In this document: one piece after another, positions 8,796-17,215 of the stretch
Numbering within the stretch: the stretch's first letter is position 1
Layout of the letters: every line of letters starts with the position of its first letter
Source of the DNA: Falsiroseomonas oleicola
GTDB lineage: Bacteria; Pseudomonadota; Alphaproteobacteria; Acetobacterales; Acetobacteraceae
DNA: 64,000 nucleotides
Direction of reading: 5' to 3'
NCBI RefSeq assembly: GCF_019029495.1
Contig: NZ_JAERQM010000002.1
Location: 434,001-498,000, forward strand
The notes under the pieces: model-generated
The model's input: the letters and a program-made list of their open reading frames with translations, nothing else
Database searches by the model: none
Told to the model about the DNA's origin: nothing
Made by a program: the position numbers and the translations under genes

Positions 8796-10076
8796 TCAGC
8801 GCCGGAAGCTGACCACCGATTCCAGATGTGGCGACCAGGGGAACTGGTCCACCGGCGTCGCCTGCGTCACCTTGAACCCCGCCTTCACCAGCGCCCCCGC
8901 ATCGCGCGCCAGCGCCACCGGGTTGCAGGAGACATAGATCACCACCGGCACCTTGCTGCGGGTGATCTGCGCCACCTGCTCCGCCGCGCCATTATAGGGC
9001 GGGTCCAGCACCACCGCGCCGAAGCCGTTCAGCTCCGCCGGCAACAAGGGACGATAGGCCAGGTCGCGGCGGATCGCCTCCACCCGGCCGCCGGCCTTGC
9101 GCGCCCCGGCATCCAGCGTCGCCACCGCCGCCGCATCGCCCTCATAGGCCGCGACGCGCCCCTTGGCCGAGAGCGGGAAGGACAGGGTGCCGATGCCGGC
9201 ATAGAGATCCGCGATGCGCGCCCGCACCGGCAGTTTCTGCGCCGCCAGCCCGGCCAGCACCGCGGCGATGATCGCCGCCTCCCCCACCGGGGCGGCCTGG
9301 AGGAAGGCGCCGGGGGCGGGCGCGACGGAGACGCCCGAAAGGTCCAGCCGCACCGGCCCGGCCTGCGCGGCATTCTCCACCGGCCCGTCCTTCAGTGCCC
9401 AGGCGATGCGGGGCAGGCCATGCGCCTGGCCGAAGGCCGCCAGCATGGCGCGCTGGGAGGCATCGAGCGGCCCATCGGTGCGCAGCAGCAGGTCCGGCCC
9501 ACTGTCCAGCAGGTTCAGCACGGCGGAGCCCTCCCGCTTCAGCGCCGGCATCCGCCGCAGCAATTCCCGCAACGGGCGGAACAGCGCCACCAGCGCCGGG
9601 TCCAGCACATGGCAGGTGGACAGATCCGCCACCGCCGCGCTGCCGCGCTGGTGGAAGCCCAGCGCCACCGCCCCGCCCTGAAGCCGCTTCACCGCCAGGT
9701 CGGCGCGGCGACGCGTGCCCGGGGGTGCCAGCACGATCTCCGCCACCGCCGCATCCGGCTGGCCGGCCCGGTCCAGCGCCGCCACCAGCCTCTCCCGCTT
9801 CCAGGCGGCATAGGCGGGCAGGGCCAGATGTTGCAGCGCGCAGGCGCCGCATTCGATCAGGAAATGCGGGCAGGGCGGGTCCACGCGGTCCGGGCTCGGC
9901 GCCAGGATCGCCTCCACCTCCGCCGCCACGCCTTCCCCGCGCCGGGCGCCCAGCCGCGCCCGCACCTGCTCGCCGGGCAGGGTGCCGGGCAGGAAGACGA
10001 GGCCCTGCGGCGTCTCCGCCACCCCGTCCCCGGCCGAGCCCAGCCATGAAATCGTGACGTCCATCGCCGGTTGCAT
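8796..10076 (-). CDS. TrmA/RlmD-type RNA (uracil-5-)-methyltransferase
   Basis: SAM-dependent class I RNA methyltransferase, 426 aa, of the RlmC/RlmD/TrmA family that makes 5-methyluridine in rRNA or tRNA. An N-terminal TRAM-like part (about 5-60) is followed by cysteines C69, C76 and C79 (PPCPHFLIECGACALQHL) plus a fourth in LSTCHVLDP, the pattern of the [4Fe-4S] cluster in RlmD. The Rossmann motif is DLYAGIGTLSFPL, then VLDPPYNG, and the catalytic cysteine is in YVSCNP. I chose the ATG at 10076; ATGs at 10064 and 10133 are in frame, but the latter would overlap the divergent FkbM gene. Whether it modifies 23S rRNA or tRNA cannot be told from sequence alone. Confidence 0.9.
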   Translation of the reverse strand: MQPAMDVTISWLGSAGDGVAETPQGLVFLPGTLPGEQVRARLGARRGEGVAAEVEAILAPSPDRVDPPCPHFLIECGACALQHLALPAYAAWKRERLVAALDRAGQPDAAVAEIVLAPPGTRRRADLAVKRLQGGAVALGFHQRGSAAVADLSTCHVLDPALVALFRPLRELLRRMPALKREGSAVLNLLDSGPDLLLRTDGPLDASQRAMLAAFGQAHGLPRIAWALKDGPVENAAQAGPVRLDLSGVSVAPAPGAFLQAAPVGEAAIIAAVLAGLAAQKLPVRARIADLYAGIGTLSFPLSAKGRVAAYEGDAAAVATLDAGARKAGGRVEAIRRDLAYRPLLPAELNGFGAVVLDPPYNGAAEQVAQITRSKVPVVIYVSCNPVALARDAGALVKAGFKVTQATPVDQFPWSPHLESVVSFRR

Positions 10077-10122
10077 CGCGTCCCGCCGGATGCGATCTGG
10101 GTCCGACTCTGGACGGGGCTCC

Positions 10123-10941
10123 ATGCTCGACAAGCTGTCTTCCTTGCTGCGCGACCGGCTTCGGCCAAGGCGCGAATGGTATTATCTCGGGAATGGGATG
10201 GGTTTGGCCCTGACCCACTTCGGCCGCAAGATCTACCTGCCCGGCGACGATGCCGGCATGACGCCGGAGATCATCCTGCGCGGCCAGTGGGAGCCGCATG
10301 TGGAAGCCGTGCTGCGCAACCGCCTGAAGCCCGGCATGCAGGTGGCGGAGGTCGGCGCCAGCCTCGGTTTCCACACGCTGGTGATGGCGGAGGCGGTGGG
10401 CCCCACCGGCCATATACACAGCTTCGAGCCCTATCCCAAGGTGCTGCCGCTGCTGCGCCGCACCATCGCCGCCAATCATCTCGGCGCAAGGGTGACGCTG
10501 CGCGAGGTGGCGATCCTGCACGAGCCCGGGGAGGTGCGCTTCGCCGCCGATCCCGAGCAGACCGGCAGCGCGCATCTGGCCATCGCCGTCGCCGCGACGA
10601 ATTACAGCGACGGCTTCGTCACCCCCGCCATGCGCCTGGACGATGCCCTGGCGGAGGTGCCGGCGCTCGACCTGCTGCGCATGGATTCGGAGGGGACGGA
10701 AGGCCTGGTCCTGTTTGGCGCCACCGAATTGCTGGCCCGTTCCCCGCGCCTGTGCATCGTCCTGGAATGGTCGCCCATCATGCTCCAGGCGCGCGGCGAC
10801 GTGGCGGAGCTGGCCAACTGGATCGAGGCGCTCGGCTTCCGCTGCCAGCGGATCGGCAAGGACGGCAGCTTCACCCCGGTGACGGCGGCGCAGATGCCGG
10901 GCCTGGAGCATTGTGACCTGGTGCTCGACCGCCCTGCCTGA
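10123..10941 (+). CDS. FkbM-family SAM-dependent methyltransferase
   Basis: A 272-aa methyltransferase of the FkbM family. The SAM-binding motif I is VAEVGASLGFHTLVMAEAVG (about 65-85), followed by the FkbM-typical HSFEPYPKVLPLLRRTIAAN (about 100-118) and the late motif DLLRMDSEGTEGLVLFGA. FkbM enzymes usually O-methylate sugars or small molecules; the acceptor here is unknown. The start at 10123 (MLDKLSSLLRDRL) leaves 46 bp to the start of the divergent RNA methyltransferase, so promoters for both must sit in or overlap that gap. A longer open frame upstream is only the antisense of the neighbour. Confidence 0.85.
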   Translation: MLDKLSSLLRDRLRPRREWYYLGNGMGLALTHFGRKIYLPGDDAGMTPEIILRGQWEPHVEAVLRNRLKPGMQVAEVGASLGFHTLVMAEAVGPTGHIHSFEPYPKVLPLLRRTIAANHLGARVTLREVAILHEPGEVRFAADPEQTGSAHLAIAVAATNYSDGFVTPAMRLDDALAEVPALDLLRMDSEGTEGLVLFGATELLARSPRLCIVLEWSPIMLQARGDVAELANWIEALGFRCQRIGKDGSFTPVTAAQMPGLEHCDLVLDRPA

Positions 10942-11045
10942 CAGAGCCGCCTGACAGCGCCGCTTCCTGCCCGGCCCAAGCGGCTCTATGACTGGTGGTC
11001 GCGGCGTCGCCTGAGGGGGCGCCGGCGACAGGAGGGCGCCAGGGC

Positions 11046-13070
11046 ATGCTGCCGAGCGAGATTTCGGGCAAGTACGAAGCGCGCGGCACGCTCGGCGCCG
11101 GCGCCATGGGCACCGTCATCGACGCCTTCGACCGGATGATCGAGCGCCGCGTCGCGGTGAAGCTGGTGCGCCTGCCCGCCGGCGACGATGCGGAGGCGCG
11201 GGAGGCGCATGCGCGGTTCCGGCGCGAGGCGCAGGCGGCGGGCCGACTCTCCCACCCCAATATCGTCGGCGTCTTCGACTATGGCGAGAATGCCGATACC
11301 GCCTGGATCGTCATGGAGCTGGTCGAGGGCGGCACGCTGAAGGGCGTGATGGACCGTGGCGAGCGCCTGCCGGTGCCGCAGATCGTCCGGCTGATGGACC
11401 AGATCCTGGGCGCCCTGGCCTATTCCCACGGCCGGGGCGTGGTGCACCGGGACATCAAGCCGGCCAATATCATGCTCACGGCCGATGCTCCGGGCGGGCC
11501 GCAGGTGAAGATCGCCGATTTCGGCATCGCCCGGATCGAAAGCTCGACCATGACCCAGGTCGGCACGGTGATGGGCACGCCGAGCTACATGGCGCCGGAA
11601 CAGTTGCGTGGGGAGCCGGTGGATGCGCGGGCCGATATCTGGGCCGCCGGGGTGCTGCTGTACCAGCTGCTGACCGGCGAGAAGCCCTTCGATGGCGGCT
11701 ACAGCGCGCTGATGCACCGCGTGCTGACCACCGAGCCGCCGCCGCCGAGCCAACTGGCCGTCAGCGCGCCCCGCGCCTTCGACGCGGTGGTGGCGCGCGC
11801 CCTGGCGAAGCGCCCGGACGACCGCTTCGCCAGTGCCGGCGCCTTCGCCGAGGCGATCCGCGCGGCCGGGTCCGGGGTGGCGGCGGAGGCCACGGGCTTC
11901 GGCGGTGCCACGGGCTTTGCCGGCGCGGGCAAGCTGCCGGGGCTGGATGATGCGACCATGCTCGCCACCGGCACGCATCGGCCTGCGGCCCCGCCGCCGC
12001 CGGTCGTCGCGCCGCCGCCCCGGCGCGATGGCGGTGGGCTGAAATGGGCGCTGCTCGGCGGCGTCGCGCTGCTGGCGGCCGGGGCCGCCGGATTCCTGTT
12101 CTGGCCCGCGGGCACGCCGGTTCCGACCACCCAGGTCGCGACCGGCGACACGCCTGCGCCGACCCCGCCACCGGCGCCTGCTCCGGCGCCGCCCCCGACG
12201 CCAACCCCAGCTCCGGCGCCCGTGCCGGCCCCGGCACCCTCTTCGACCCCCTTGCCCACTCCGGAGCCTGGGCCTGCGCCAACCCCGGCACCCGCGCCGA
12301 CTCCCGCACCGGCCCCGGCGCCCGAGCCAAGCCCGGCACCCGCGCCGATTCCGACGCCCGTGCCAACCCCGGTCCCGCCTCCGGCGCCCGCCCCGTCACC
12401 GGCCCCCGCGCCGCGCCCCGATCTGCGCGCCGCCGGCGCCGCCGCGGCCTCCGCCGCGCCCTGCAGCCTGCTGGACTACGCCGCCACCGACACCAGCCTG
12501 ACCATCACCGGCCTGCTGCGCCGGGGCGGGGAGGAGGCGGTGCGCCGCGCTTTGGCCGATCGGGGTGTGCCCTCCGGCACCGCGACCCTGCACCTGCAGG
12601 CTTTCGAAGGCCCCTATTGCGGCGCGCTCGACACCATCCGCCAGGTCGCGGCCGGGGCGCAGGAGGCGCCGCTGGTCGCCATTGCCGGCAGCATGCCCTT
12701 GCAGCGCGGTGACCTGCTGCGGCTGGATGTGCGGATGCCGGCCTATGCCGGGCAGCTCTATGTCAGCTACCTGATGAAATCGAACGAGATCGTGCATCTC
12801 GTCCCCTCCGAGCCGCAGCCCGCCGGTGCCAGCCTGCGCCTCGGCGAGCCCCGCCCCGGCTTCACGGGGTGGGAGGTGGATGAGCCCTTCGGCACCGACA
12901 TGATCGTGGTCTTCGCCTCCGAACGCCCGCTTTTCCCGCAGCCGCGCCCGGTGGTGGAGCCGATCGACGACTATCTGCCGGCCCTGGCCGCCGCCTTGCG
13001 GGAGGCCCGCAACCAGGGCCATCGCGTCAGCGCCCGCGCCGTGCTGCTGGAGACGGTGGCGCGGCGGTAG
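11046..13070 (+). CDS. ppkA: Membrane-anchored Ser/Thr protein kinase, PpkA-like, with C-terminal DUF4384-type domain
   Basis: Hanks-type kinase of 674 aa, start at 11046 with AGGAGG 10 nt upstream. The kinase domain (about 10-270) is complete: glycine loop GTLGAGAMGTV, K39 (VAVKL), HRDIKPAN (catalytic D136), DFG at 158-160, and APEQ with RADIWAAG. A single transmembrane helix at about 333-353 is followed by roughly 100 residues of Pro-Ala repeats and an extracytoplasmic domain like DUF4384 (LQRGDLLRLDV, GQLYVSYL). This layout matches kinases of T6SS loci. It is the only kinase in the locus and would act with the FHA protein (37.2 kb) and phosphatase (45.4 kb) on TssL (known for Agrobacterium PpkA; inferred here). 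Confidence 0.88.
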   Translation: MLPSEISGKYEARGTLGAGAMGTVIDAFDRMIERRVAVKLVRLPAGDDAEAREAHARFRREAQAAGRLSHPNIVGVFDYGENADTAWIVMELVEGGTLKGVMDRGERLPVPQIVRLMDQILGALAYSHGRGVVHRDIKPANIMLTADAPGGPQVKIADFGIARIESSTMTQVGTVMGTPSYMAPEQLRGEPVDARADIWAAGVLLYQLLTGEKPFDGGYSALMHRVLTTEPPPPSQLAVSAPRAFDAVVARALAKRPDDRFASAGAFAEAIRAAGSGVAAEATGFGGATGFAGAGKLPGLDDATMLATGTHRPAAPPPPVVAPPPRRDGGGLKWALLGGVALLAAGAAGFLFWPAGTPVPTTQVATGDTPAPTPPPAPAPAPPPTPTPAPAPVPAPAPSSTPLPTPEPGPAPTPAPAPTPAPAPAPEPSPAPAPIPTPVPTPVPPPAPAPSPAPAPRPDLRAAGAAAASAAPCSLLDYAATDTSLTITGLLRRGGEEAVRRALADRGVPSGTATLHLQAFEGPYCGALDTIRQVAAGAQEAPLVAIAGSMPLQRGDLLRLDVRMPAYAGQLYVSYLMKSNEIVHLVPSEPQPAGASLRLGEPRPGFTGWEVDEPFGTDMIVVFASERPLFPQPRPVVEPIDDYLPALAAALREARNQGHRVSARAVLLETVARR

Positions 13071-13091
13071 AAGAGGCTCCGCCGCCCCCGC

Positions 13092-14207
13092 CTACGGCAT
13101 CCCGTCCCGCATCAGCCCGCGCAGCCGTTCCACCTCTGCCGCGTCCAGGCCGAGATGCGCCGGGGTGAAGAAGCGCGGGTCGGGGGTGTGCAGCAGATAG
13201 GCCTGGGCCTCGTCGATCACCAACTCCTCGATCCCGGTGTCATAGCCCTCCCGCCCCAGAAAATGGCGGAAGGCGGCGCGCTCGGCCTCGGTGAAGCGGT
13301 CGTGCCAGACCCGGCGGACATGGGCTGCATAGGCCGGATCGGTGCCGAAGCGGCCATGGCTGAGCTCGTGGTGCAGGATGGTGGCGCGCCCGGCCGCATC
13401 CATCCGCTCACCCGGCGCGGCGAGGGACAGCAGCACGATCTCCTGCCCCGGCGGCACCAGGCCGCGCGCCAGCCGGAACTGCGCGTGCAGCCAGTCCTCG
13501 GCCGGGGACAGCGCCAGCCCGTCGCGTTCGGCAAGCTGGAAGAAGCGCGCCAGGTCGGTGCCGCGGTAGTTGTGGCCGAAATAGAAGGTGGCCGGCGTGT
13601 CGCCGGCGCGGGCGATGGCCTCCGCCATCTCCGCCTCGTTCAGCACCCGGTCGCGCGGCAGCCCGGCCTTCTCGACCAGCGCCGCCACCCGGTTCAGCGC
13701 CGCGCCCTGCGCCTCCATCGTCGGATAGTCGATCAGGAAGATGGCGGGGTTGGTGGCGAGGCGCAGCAGCACGGGGCGGTCCGCCCGATGGTCGCGGATC
13801 GCCGGCTCCTCCATCAGCGGCGGCAAGGCGGCGAGGCGCGGCGTCTCGGGCACCGGCTCCGGCGCGGGCGGCCCGGCGGGCAGGCCGAAGGCGGCGGGGG
13901 GGGCGGGCGCTGGCGGGGGCACGGGCTGCGGCACCGGATCAGGCGGGCTGGGCGGCGCGATCATCACGATGGGGGCCGGCACGGCGGGCGCCGCGCCGTC
14001 CCGCTGCACCCACCACCAGCCCGCCGCGATCCCGGCAACCCCCGCCAGGCCGGCAACGCCCAGCACCGGCCAGGCGGCGCGTCGCCGCTGCACGGCTGGA
14101 GCGGGGGCCGGCGACCCCCATTCGACATGCGGCGTGGCCGGGCGCGGCACGATGCCCAGGCTGCGGCGGATCGTGGCGTCTTCCTCTGCCGGCATCGGGC
14201 GCGTCAT
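13092..14207 (-). CDS. Single-pass membrane protein with an HExxH zincin-like motif
   Basis: A 371-aa protein I cannot assign to a named family. A short cytoplasmic N-terminus is followed by one transmembrane helix (about 44-66, ending GWWWVQRD), a proline-rich linker and a periplasmic domain. That domain contains HELSH at residues 280-284 (ILHHELSHGRFG), a match to the zinc-peptidase HExxH motif. EELVIDEAQAYLLH follows about 45 residues later, with glutamates (E327, E328, E333) that could be the third ligand. It may be a membrane-tethered metallopeptidase. It converges on the PpkA-like kinase with a 21-bp gap and lies downstream of two OmpA-like genes. An alternative start is 14195. Confidence 0.6.
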   Translation of the reverse strand: MTRPMPAEEDATIRRSLGIVPRPATPHVEWGSPAPAPAVQRRRAAWPVLGVAGLAGVAGIAAGWWWVQRDGAAPAVPAPIVMIAPPSPPDPVPQPVPPPAPAPPAAFGLPAGPPAPEPVPETPRLAALPPLMEEPAIRDHRADRPVLLRLATNPAIFLIDYPTMEAQGAALNRVAALVEKAGLPRDRVLNEAEMAEAIARAGDTPATFYFGHNYRGTDLARFFQLAERDGLALSPAEDWLHAQFRLARGLVPPGQEIVLLSLAAPGERMDAAGRATILHHELSHGRFGTDPAYAAHVRRVWHDRFTEAERAAFRHFLGREGYDTGIEELVIDEAQAYLLHTPDPRFFTPAHLGLDAAEVERLRGLMRDGMP

Positions 14208-14302
14208 CCAAGCTGGGGCTGGCTTCTCCGCCCCCGATTTCGTTGCAGATGCCGCGAGGCGGCGGGGCCGCTTCCGCGAGGCCGCGGGGGCGGCCGCCCG
14301 GA

Positions 14303-14944
14303 TCAGCCGTCCAGGTTGATGACCTGCACCCGCCGGTTGCGCGGCTCGTTCACCCCGTCGCCGGTCGGCACCAGAAGCTGGGTCTGGCCCAGGCCCACCG
14401 ATTCCAGCCGGCTGGCGGAGACGCCGTAGCGCCGGATCAGATGATCGCGCACCGCGGCCGCCCGGCGTTCGGACAGGGCCTGGTTCATCGCCGCGTCGCC
14501 GACCGAATCCGTATGACCCTCGATACGGAAACGGTAGGGCGCGAGGTCGGGGGATGACAGGGCGCTGCCCAAGGGTGCCAGCCGGGCCTCGGCCTGCGGT
14601 GTCAGCGTGGCGGAACCGCTGGGGAAGGTCACGGTGATGGAGGCGGCGGCCACCCCCTCCGGCGCCGTGGTGGTCGCGGGTGCTGCGGCCGGGATGACGG
14701 GGCGCGGCGGCGGCACCGGGCGCTGCGGCGCCGGCACATTGGCAGACGTCACCGGCCGGGGCGGCGGCGTGGCATCGGCCGGGGCGGGCAGGCGGATGCC
14801 ACGGGTGGAATCGCCGGCGCGCGGCCGCAACTGCTCGATCAGCCGCAGCGCCGCCGGGTCGGTCTGTGCCAGGGCGGGCAGCGGTGGCAGCATCGTCCAG
14901 CCGGCCAGGGCCAGGGCTGCAAGGCGGAAGGATTGCATCGACAT
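14303..14944 (-). CDS. OmpA-family peptidoglycan-binding protein (copy 1)
   Basis: A 213-aa exported protein: a Sec signal peptide (MSMQSFRLAALALAGWTML..ALAQ), a proline-rich linker to about residue 95, then an OmpA-like domain (ITVTFPSGSATLTPQAEARL, GHTDSVGDAAMNQALSERR, RNRRVQVINL) that normally binds diaminopimelate in peptidoglycan. The start has GGAGG 8 nt upstream. The paralogue 64 bp away on the same strand shares signal, linker and domain, so this is a tandem duplication. Presence in a T6SS locus suggests a role in tethering the apparatus to the cell wall, but TssL also has its own OmpA domain. Confidence 0.88.
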   Translation of the reverse strand: MSMQSFRLAALALAGWTMLPPLPALAQTDPAALRLIEQLRPRAGDSTRGIRLPAPADATPPPRPVTSANVPAPQRPVPPPRPVIPAAAPATTTAPEGVAAASITVTFPSGSATLTPQAEARLAPLGSALSSPDLAPYRFRIEGHTDSVGDAAMNQALSERRAAAVRDHLIRRYGVSASRLESVGLGQTQLLVPTGDGVNEPRNRRVQVINLDG

Positions 14945-15008
14945 GGCTCAGCCTCCTCGGTTGTGGCGACCAGTATAGAACGGTGCGGCCCATGCGCCGA
15001 TGCCGAAA

Positions 15009-15632
15009 CTAACCGCCGAGATTGACCACCTGCACGCGCCGGTTCCGCGGCTCATCCACCCCATCCGGCGTCGCCACCAGCAATTGCTGTTCGCCCAGGC
15101 CCAGCACCTCGATCCGGCCGGGGTCGAGGCCATGACGCTGCACCAGGAAGTCCCGCACCGCGGCGGCGCGCCGTTCCGACAGCGCCTGGTTCATCGCCGC
15201 ATCGCCCACCGAATCCGTATGGCCTTCCACCCGGAAGCGGTAGCCGGCGAGGCGGCTGGAGCCGAGCGCCTGGCCCAGATTGTCCAGCACCCCCGTGGCG
15301 CGCGGCGACAGGGTGGCGGAGCCGGTGTCGAAGGTGACGGTCAGCGAAATCGCCGCCGCCCCCTCCGGCGCCGTGGTGGAGGACACATCCGGCACGGCGA
15401 TGCCGGTATTGGGCCGGCCGGTGACCGGTGGCTTCGCGGCATCCGGCTCAGCCGGCCCGGGCGTGGAGGGCACGCGAATGCCGCGCACGCCGCGCCGGGC
15501 GGGGTCCAGCCCATCGATCATCCGCTGCACATCCGGCACGGCATCCTGCGCCCGCGCGGTGCCCGGCAGCGCCGGGCCGGCGGCCAGGGCCAGCAGCACG
15601 GCGAGGGGGCGGATCAGGTCTTGGGGGCGCAT
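15009..15632 (-). CDS. OmpA-family peptidoglycan-binding protein (copy 2)
   Basis: A 207-aa paralogue of the next gene. The start at 15632 (MRPQDLIRPLAVLLALAAG) has GGAGG 7 nt upstream; the longer open frame before it is spurious. A cleavable signal ending ARAQ, a proline-rich linker and a C-terminal OmpA domain (LTVTFDTGSATLSPRA, EGHTDSVGDAAMNQALSER, RNRRVQVVNLGG) are visible. The block GHTDSVGDAAMNQALSERRA is identical to copy 1, pointing to recent duplication or gene conversion. It probably sits in the periplasm or outer membrane bound to peptidoglycan. Confidence 0.88.
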   Translation of the reverse strand: MRPQDLIRPLAVLLALAAGPALPGTARAQDAVPDVQRMIDGLDPARRGVRGIRVPSTPGPAEPDAAKPPVTGRPNTGIAVPDVSSTTAPEGAAAISLTVTFDTGSATLSPRATGVLDNLGQALGSSRLAGYRFRVEGHTDSVGDAAMNQALSERRAAAVRDFLVQRHGLDPGRIEVLGLGEQQLLVATPDGVDEPRNRRVQVVNLGG

Positions 15633-15700
15633 CGCGTTCCTCCGGCAGTCGGGGAAATCCTGCCATGCGGCGCTGCCGCGCATATGTCGCTCTGTGTCGT

Positions 15701-17215
15701 TCACACGATCCCGAGCGCGCGCCAGACCGGCCCCCGGTCGCGCAGCAGCCCCGCCACCTCCTCCCGCACCCCGGCCAGAACCTCCTCCGGCGGCAGGGGG
15801 CCTTGGGGTATCAGGCGGCGGATCAGCGCATCCGGTTCGGCCTCCGGCGTTTCGGCGGCCAGGGCGGCGACGGCCAGTTCCATCGCATTCACCGCAAGCC
15901 CGCCGGCCAGGGCCGGCGTGGCCAGCGCCAGCCGGGCGGTGCCGAGCCCATGCGCCGCCAGCCGCCGCGCCGCCACCGCATTCAGCCGCCGCGCCGCCGC
16001 CGCCGCCTCGTCCCAGCCCGCATCGCCCGGCCGCAGCCAGAGCGGCAGGGCGCTGCCGCTGCCGATCAGCATGGCCAGCGCCTCGGCCGGCGTCACATTG
16101 CCACAGCCGGGCAGGGCGAGCAGCGCGCCCACCTGCTGTGGTCCCTGCCGCAGCGCCGCCAGCATCGGCTCCAGGATCGCCGGCGGCAGCGCTGCCTCCC
16201 CGGCCTGGGTGCGGATGGCGCGGCCGCCGCCGGCATGGGTGGCGATGGCCAGCGGAATCGCCGCCACCGCGGCCTCCCGGTTCACCCGGCGCAGCCCGCG
16301 CACATAGACATCGCGGCGGAAGGCGCGGGGGACGCACATGTCGAAGATCAACTGCCGCGCCGCCTCGTCCGGCGCCGCCTCCCAGATTTCGCGCTGCGCC
16401 GGGCTCAGGCTCATGGACGGGAAATTCTCGTCCAGCGAGGCGCTGCCGACATAGTCGCAGCGGGCGCTGGCCATTGCCTCCTGCACATCGGCGAAGAAGC
16501 AGGGGCGCCAATGGTCGGTGATGAATTCATGCAGCATGTAGCCCTGCCGCGCCTTCGCCACCTCGCCCAGCAGCAAAGTGCGCCAGGTGGAATTGGGCAG
16601 GTTCGGCGCCTCCGCCGCCACCAGCTTTTCCACCTGGGCGCGCGCCGCCTCGATGCCCTCGGCGGTGGAGCCCGAACTGCGCAGGAAGCCGCGCACCAGC
16701 CGCGACAGGCCCAGCGCGCCGCCAGCCCCGGGCAGGGCGTTGTAGGTCATCAGCACCACGCCGCCCGGCTTCACCTTGCGCCGCAGCAGCCGCAGGATTC
16801 CCTCCCGCACCGGATCGCCGACCCAGGACCAGACGCCATGCACCGTCACCAGGTCGAATTCCGGCAGCCGGTCCAGCTCCGCCCCGTCCAGCTCCGCCAG
16901 ATCGGTCGCCTCGAAGCGGGCATTGGCGAGGCCGACGGCGGCGGCCATGGAGCGTGCCTCGGCGATATGCGCCGGGTTGTAGTCCAGGCCGAGCACCTCG
17001 GCGTCCGGATTGCCGGCGGCCAGCACATTGGCGGTATAGCCGCTGCCGCAGCCGATCTCGGCGATCCGCATCGGCTGGCCGGGCGCCACCTCCCAGGCCG
17101 CGCCCATCAGCGCGCAGGCGGCGGCGATATGCCCCGGCGACTGGAAGCTGTGCCAGGAGGCCGGGTAGGGCTCCGCCACCGGATAGCCGCGCGACCAGGG
17201 GGAGGGGGCGTTCAT
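15701..17215 (-). CDS. SAM-dependent methyltransferase with regulatory domain, coupled to tssG
   Basis: A 504-aa class I methyltransferase. Motif I is IAEIGCGSGYTANVLAA (about 50-66), then LGLDYNPAHIAEARSMA and FDLVTVHGVWSWV. After the catalytic part comes a middle region like the methyltransferase regulatory domain (GYMLHEFITDHWRPCFFAD, SLDENFPSMSLSPAQREIWE) and a long helical tail to the end. The ATG at 17215 overlaps the tssG stop as ATGA, so it is translated with the T6SS baseplate genes. Methyltransferases are not core T6SS parts. It could modify a secretion component or an effector, but no substrate is visible. Confidence 0.85.
   Translation of the reverse strand: MNAPSPWSRGYPVAEPYPASWHSFQSPGHIAAACALMGAAWEVAPGQPMRIAEIGCGSGYTANVLAAGNPDAEVLGLDYNPAHIAEARSMAAAVGLANARFEATDLAELDGAELDRLPEFDLVTVHGVWSWVGDPVREGILRLLRRKVKPGGVVLMTYNALPGAGGALGLSRLVRGFLRSSGSTAEGIEAARAQVEKLVAAEAPNLPNSTWRTLLLGEVAKARQGYMLHEFITDHWRPCFFADVQEAMASARCDYVGSASLDENFPSMSLSPAQREIWEAAPDEAARQLIFDMCVPRAFRRDVYVRGLRRVNREAAVAAIPLAIATHAGGGRAIRTQAGEAALPPAILEPMLAALRQGPQQVGALLALPGCGNVTPAEALAMLIGSGSALPLWLRPGDAGWDEAAAAARRLNAVAARRLAAHGLGTARLALATPALAGGLAVNAMELAVAALAAETPEAEPDALIRRLIPQGPLPPEEVLAGVREEVAGLLRDRGPVWRALGIV

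Noticed and set aside
12160-12420. Repetitive DNA in the kinase gene as a CRISPR or VNTR array
   Set aside because: It encodes a Pro-Ala linker with irregular units; there are no constant repeats with unique spacers.
14208-14302. Open frame continuing upstream of the HExxH protein as an N-terminal extension
   Set aside because: The extension overlaps the OmpA gene antisense and would bury the membrane helix; the short start at 14207 gives a sensible topology.
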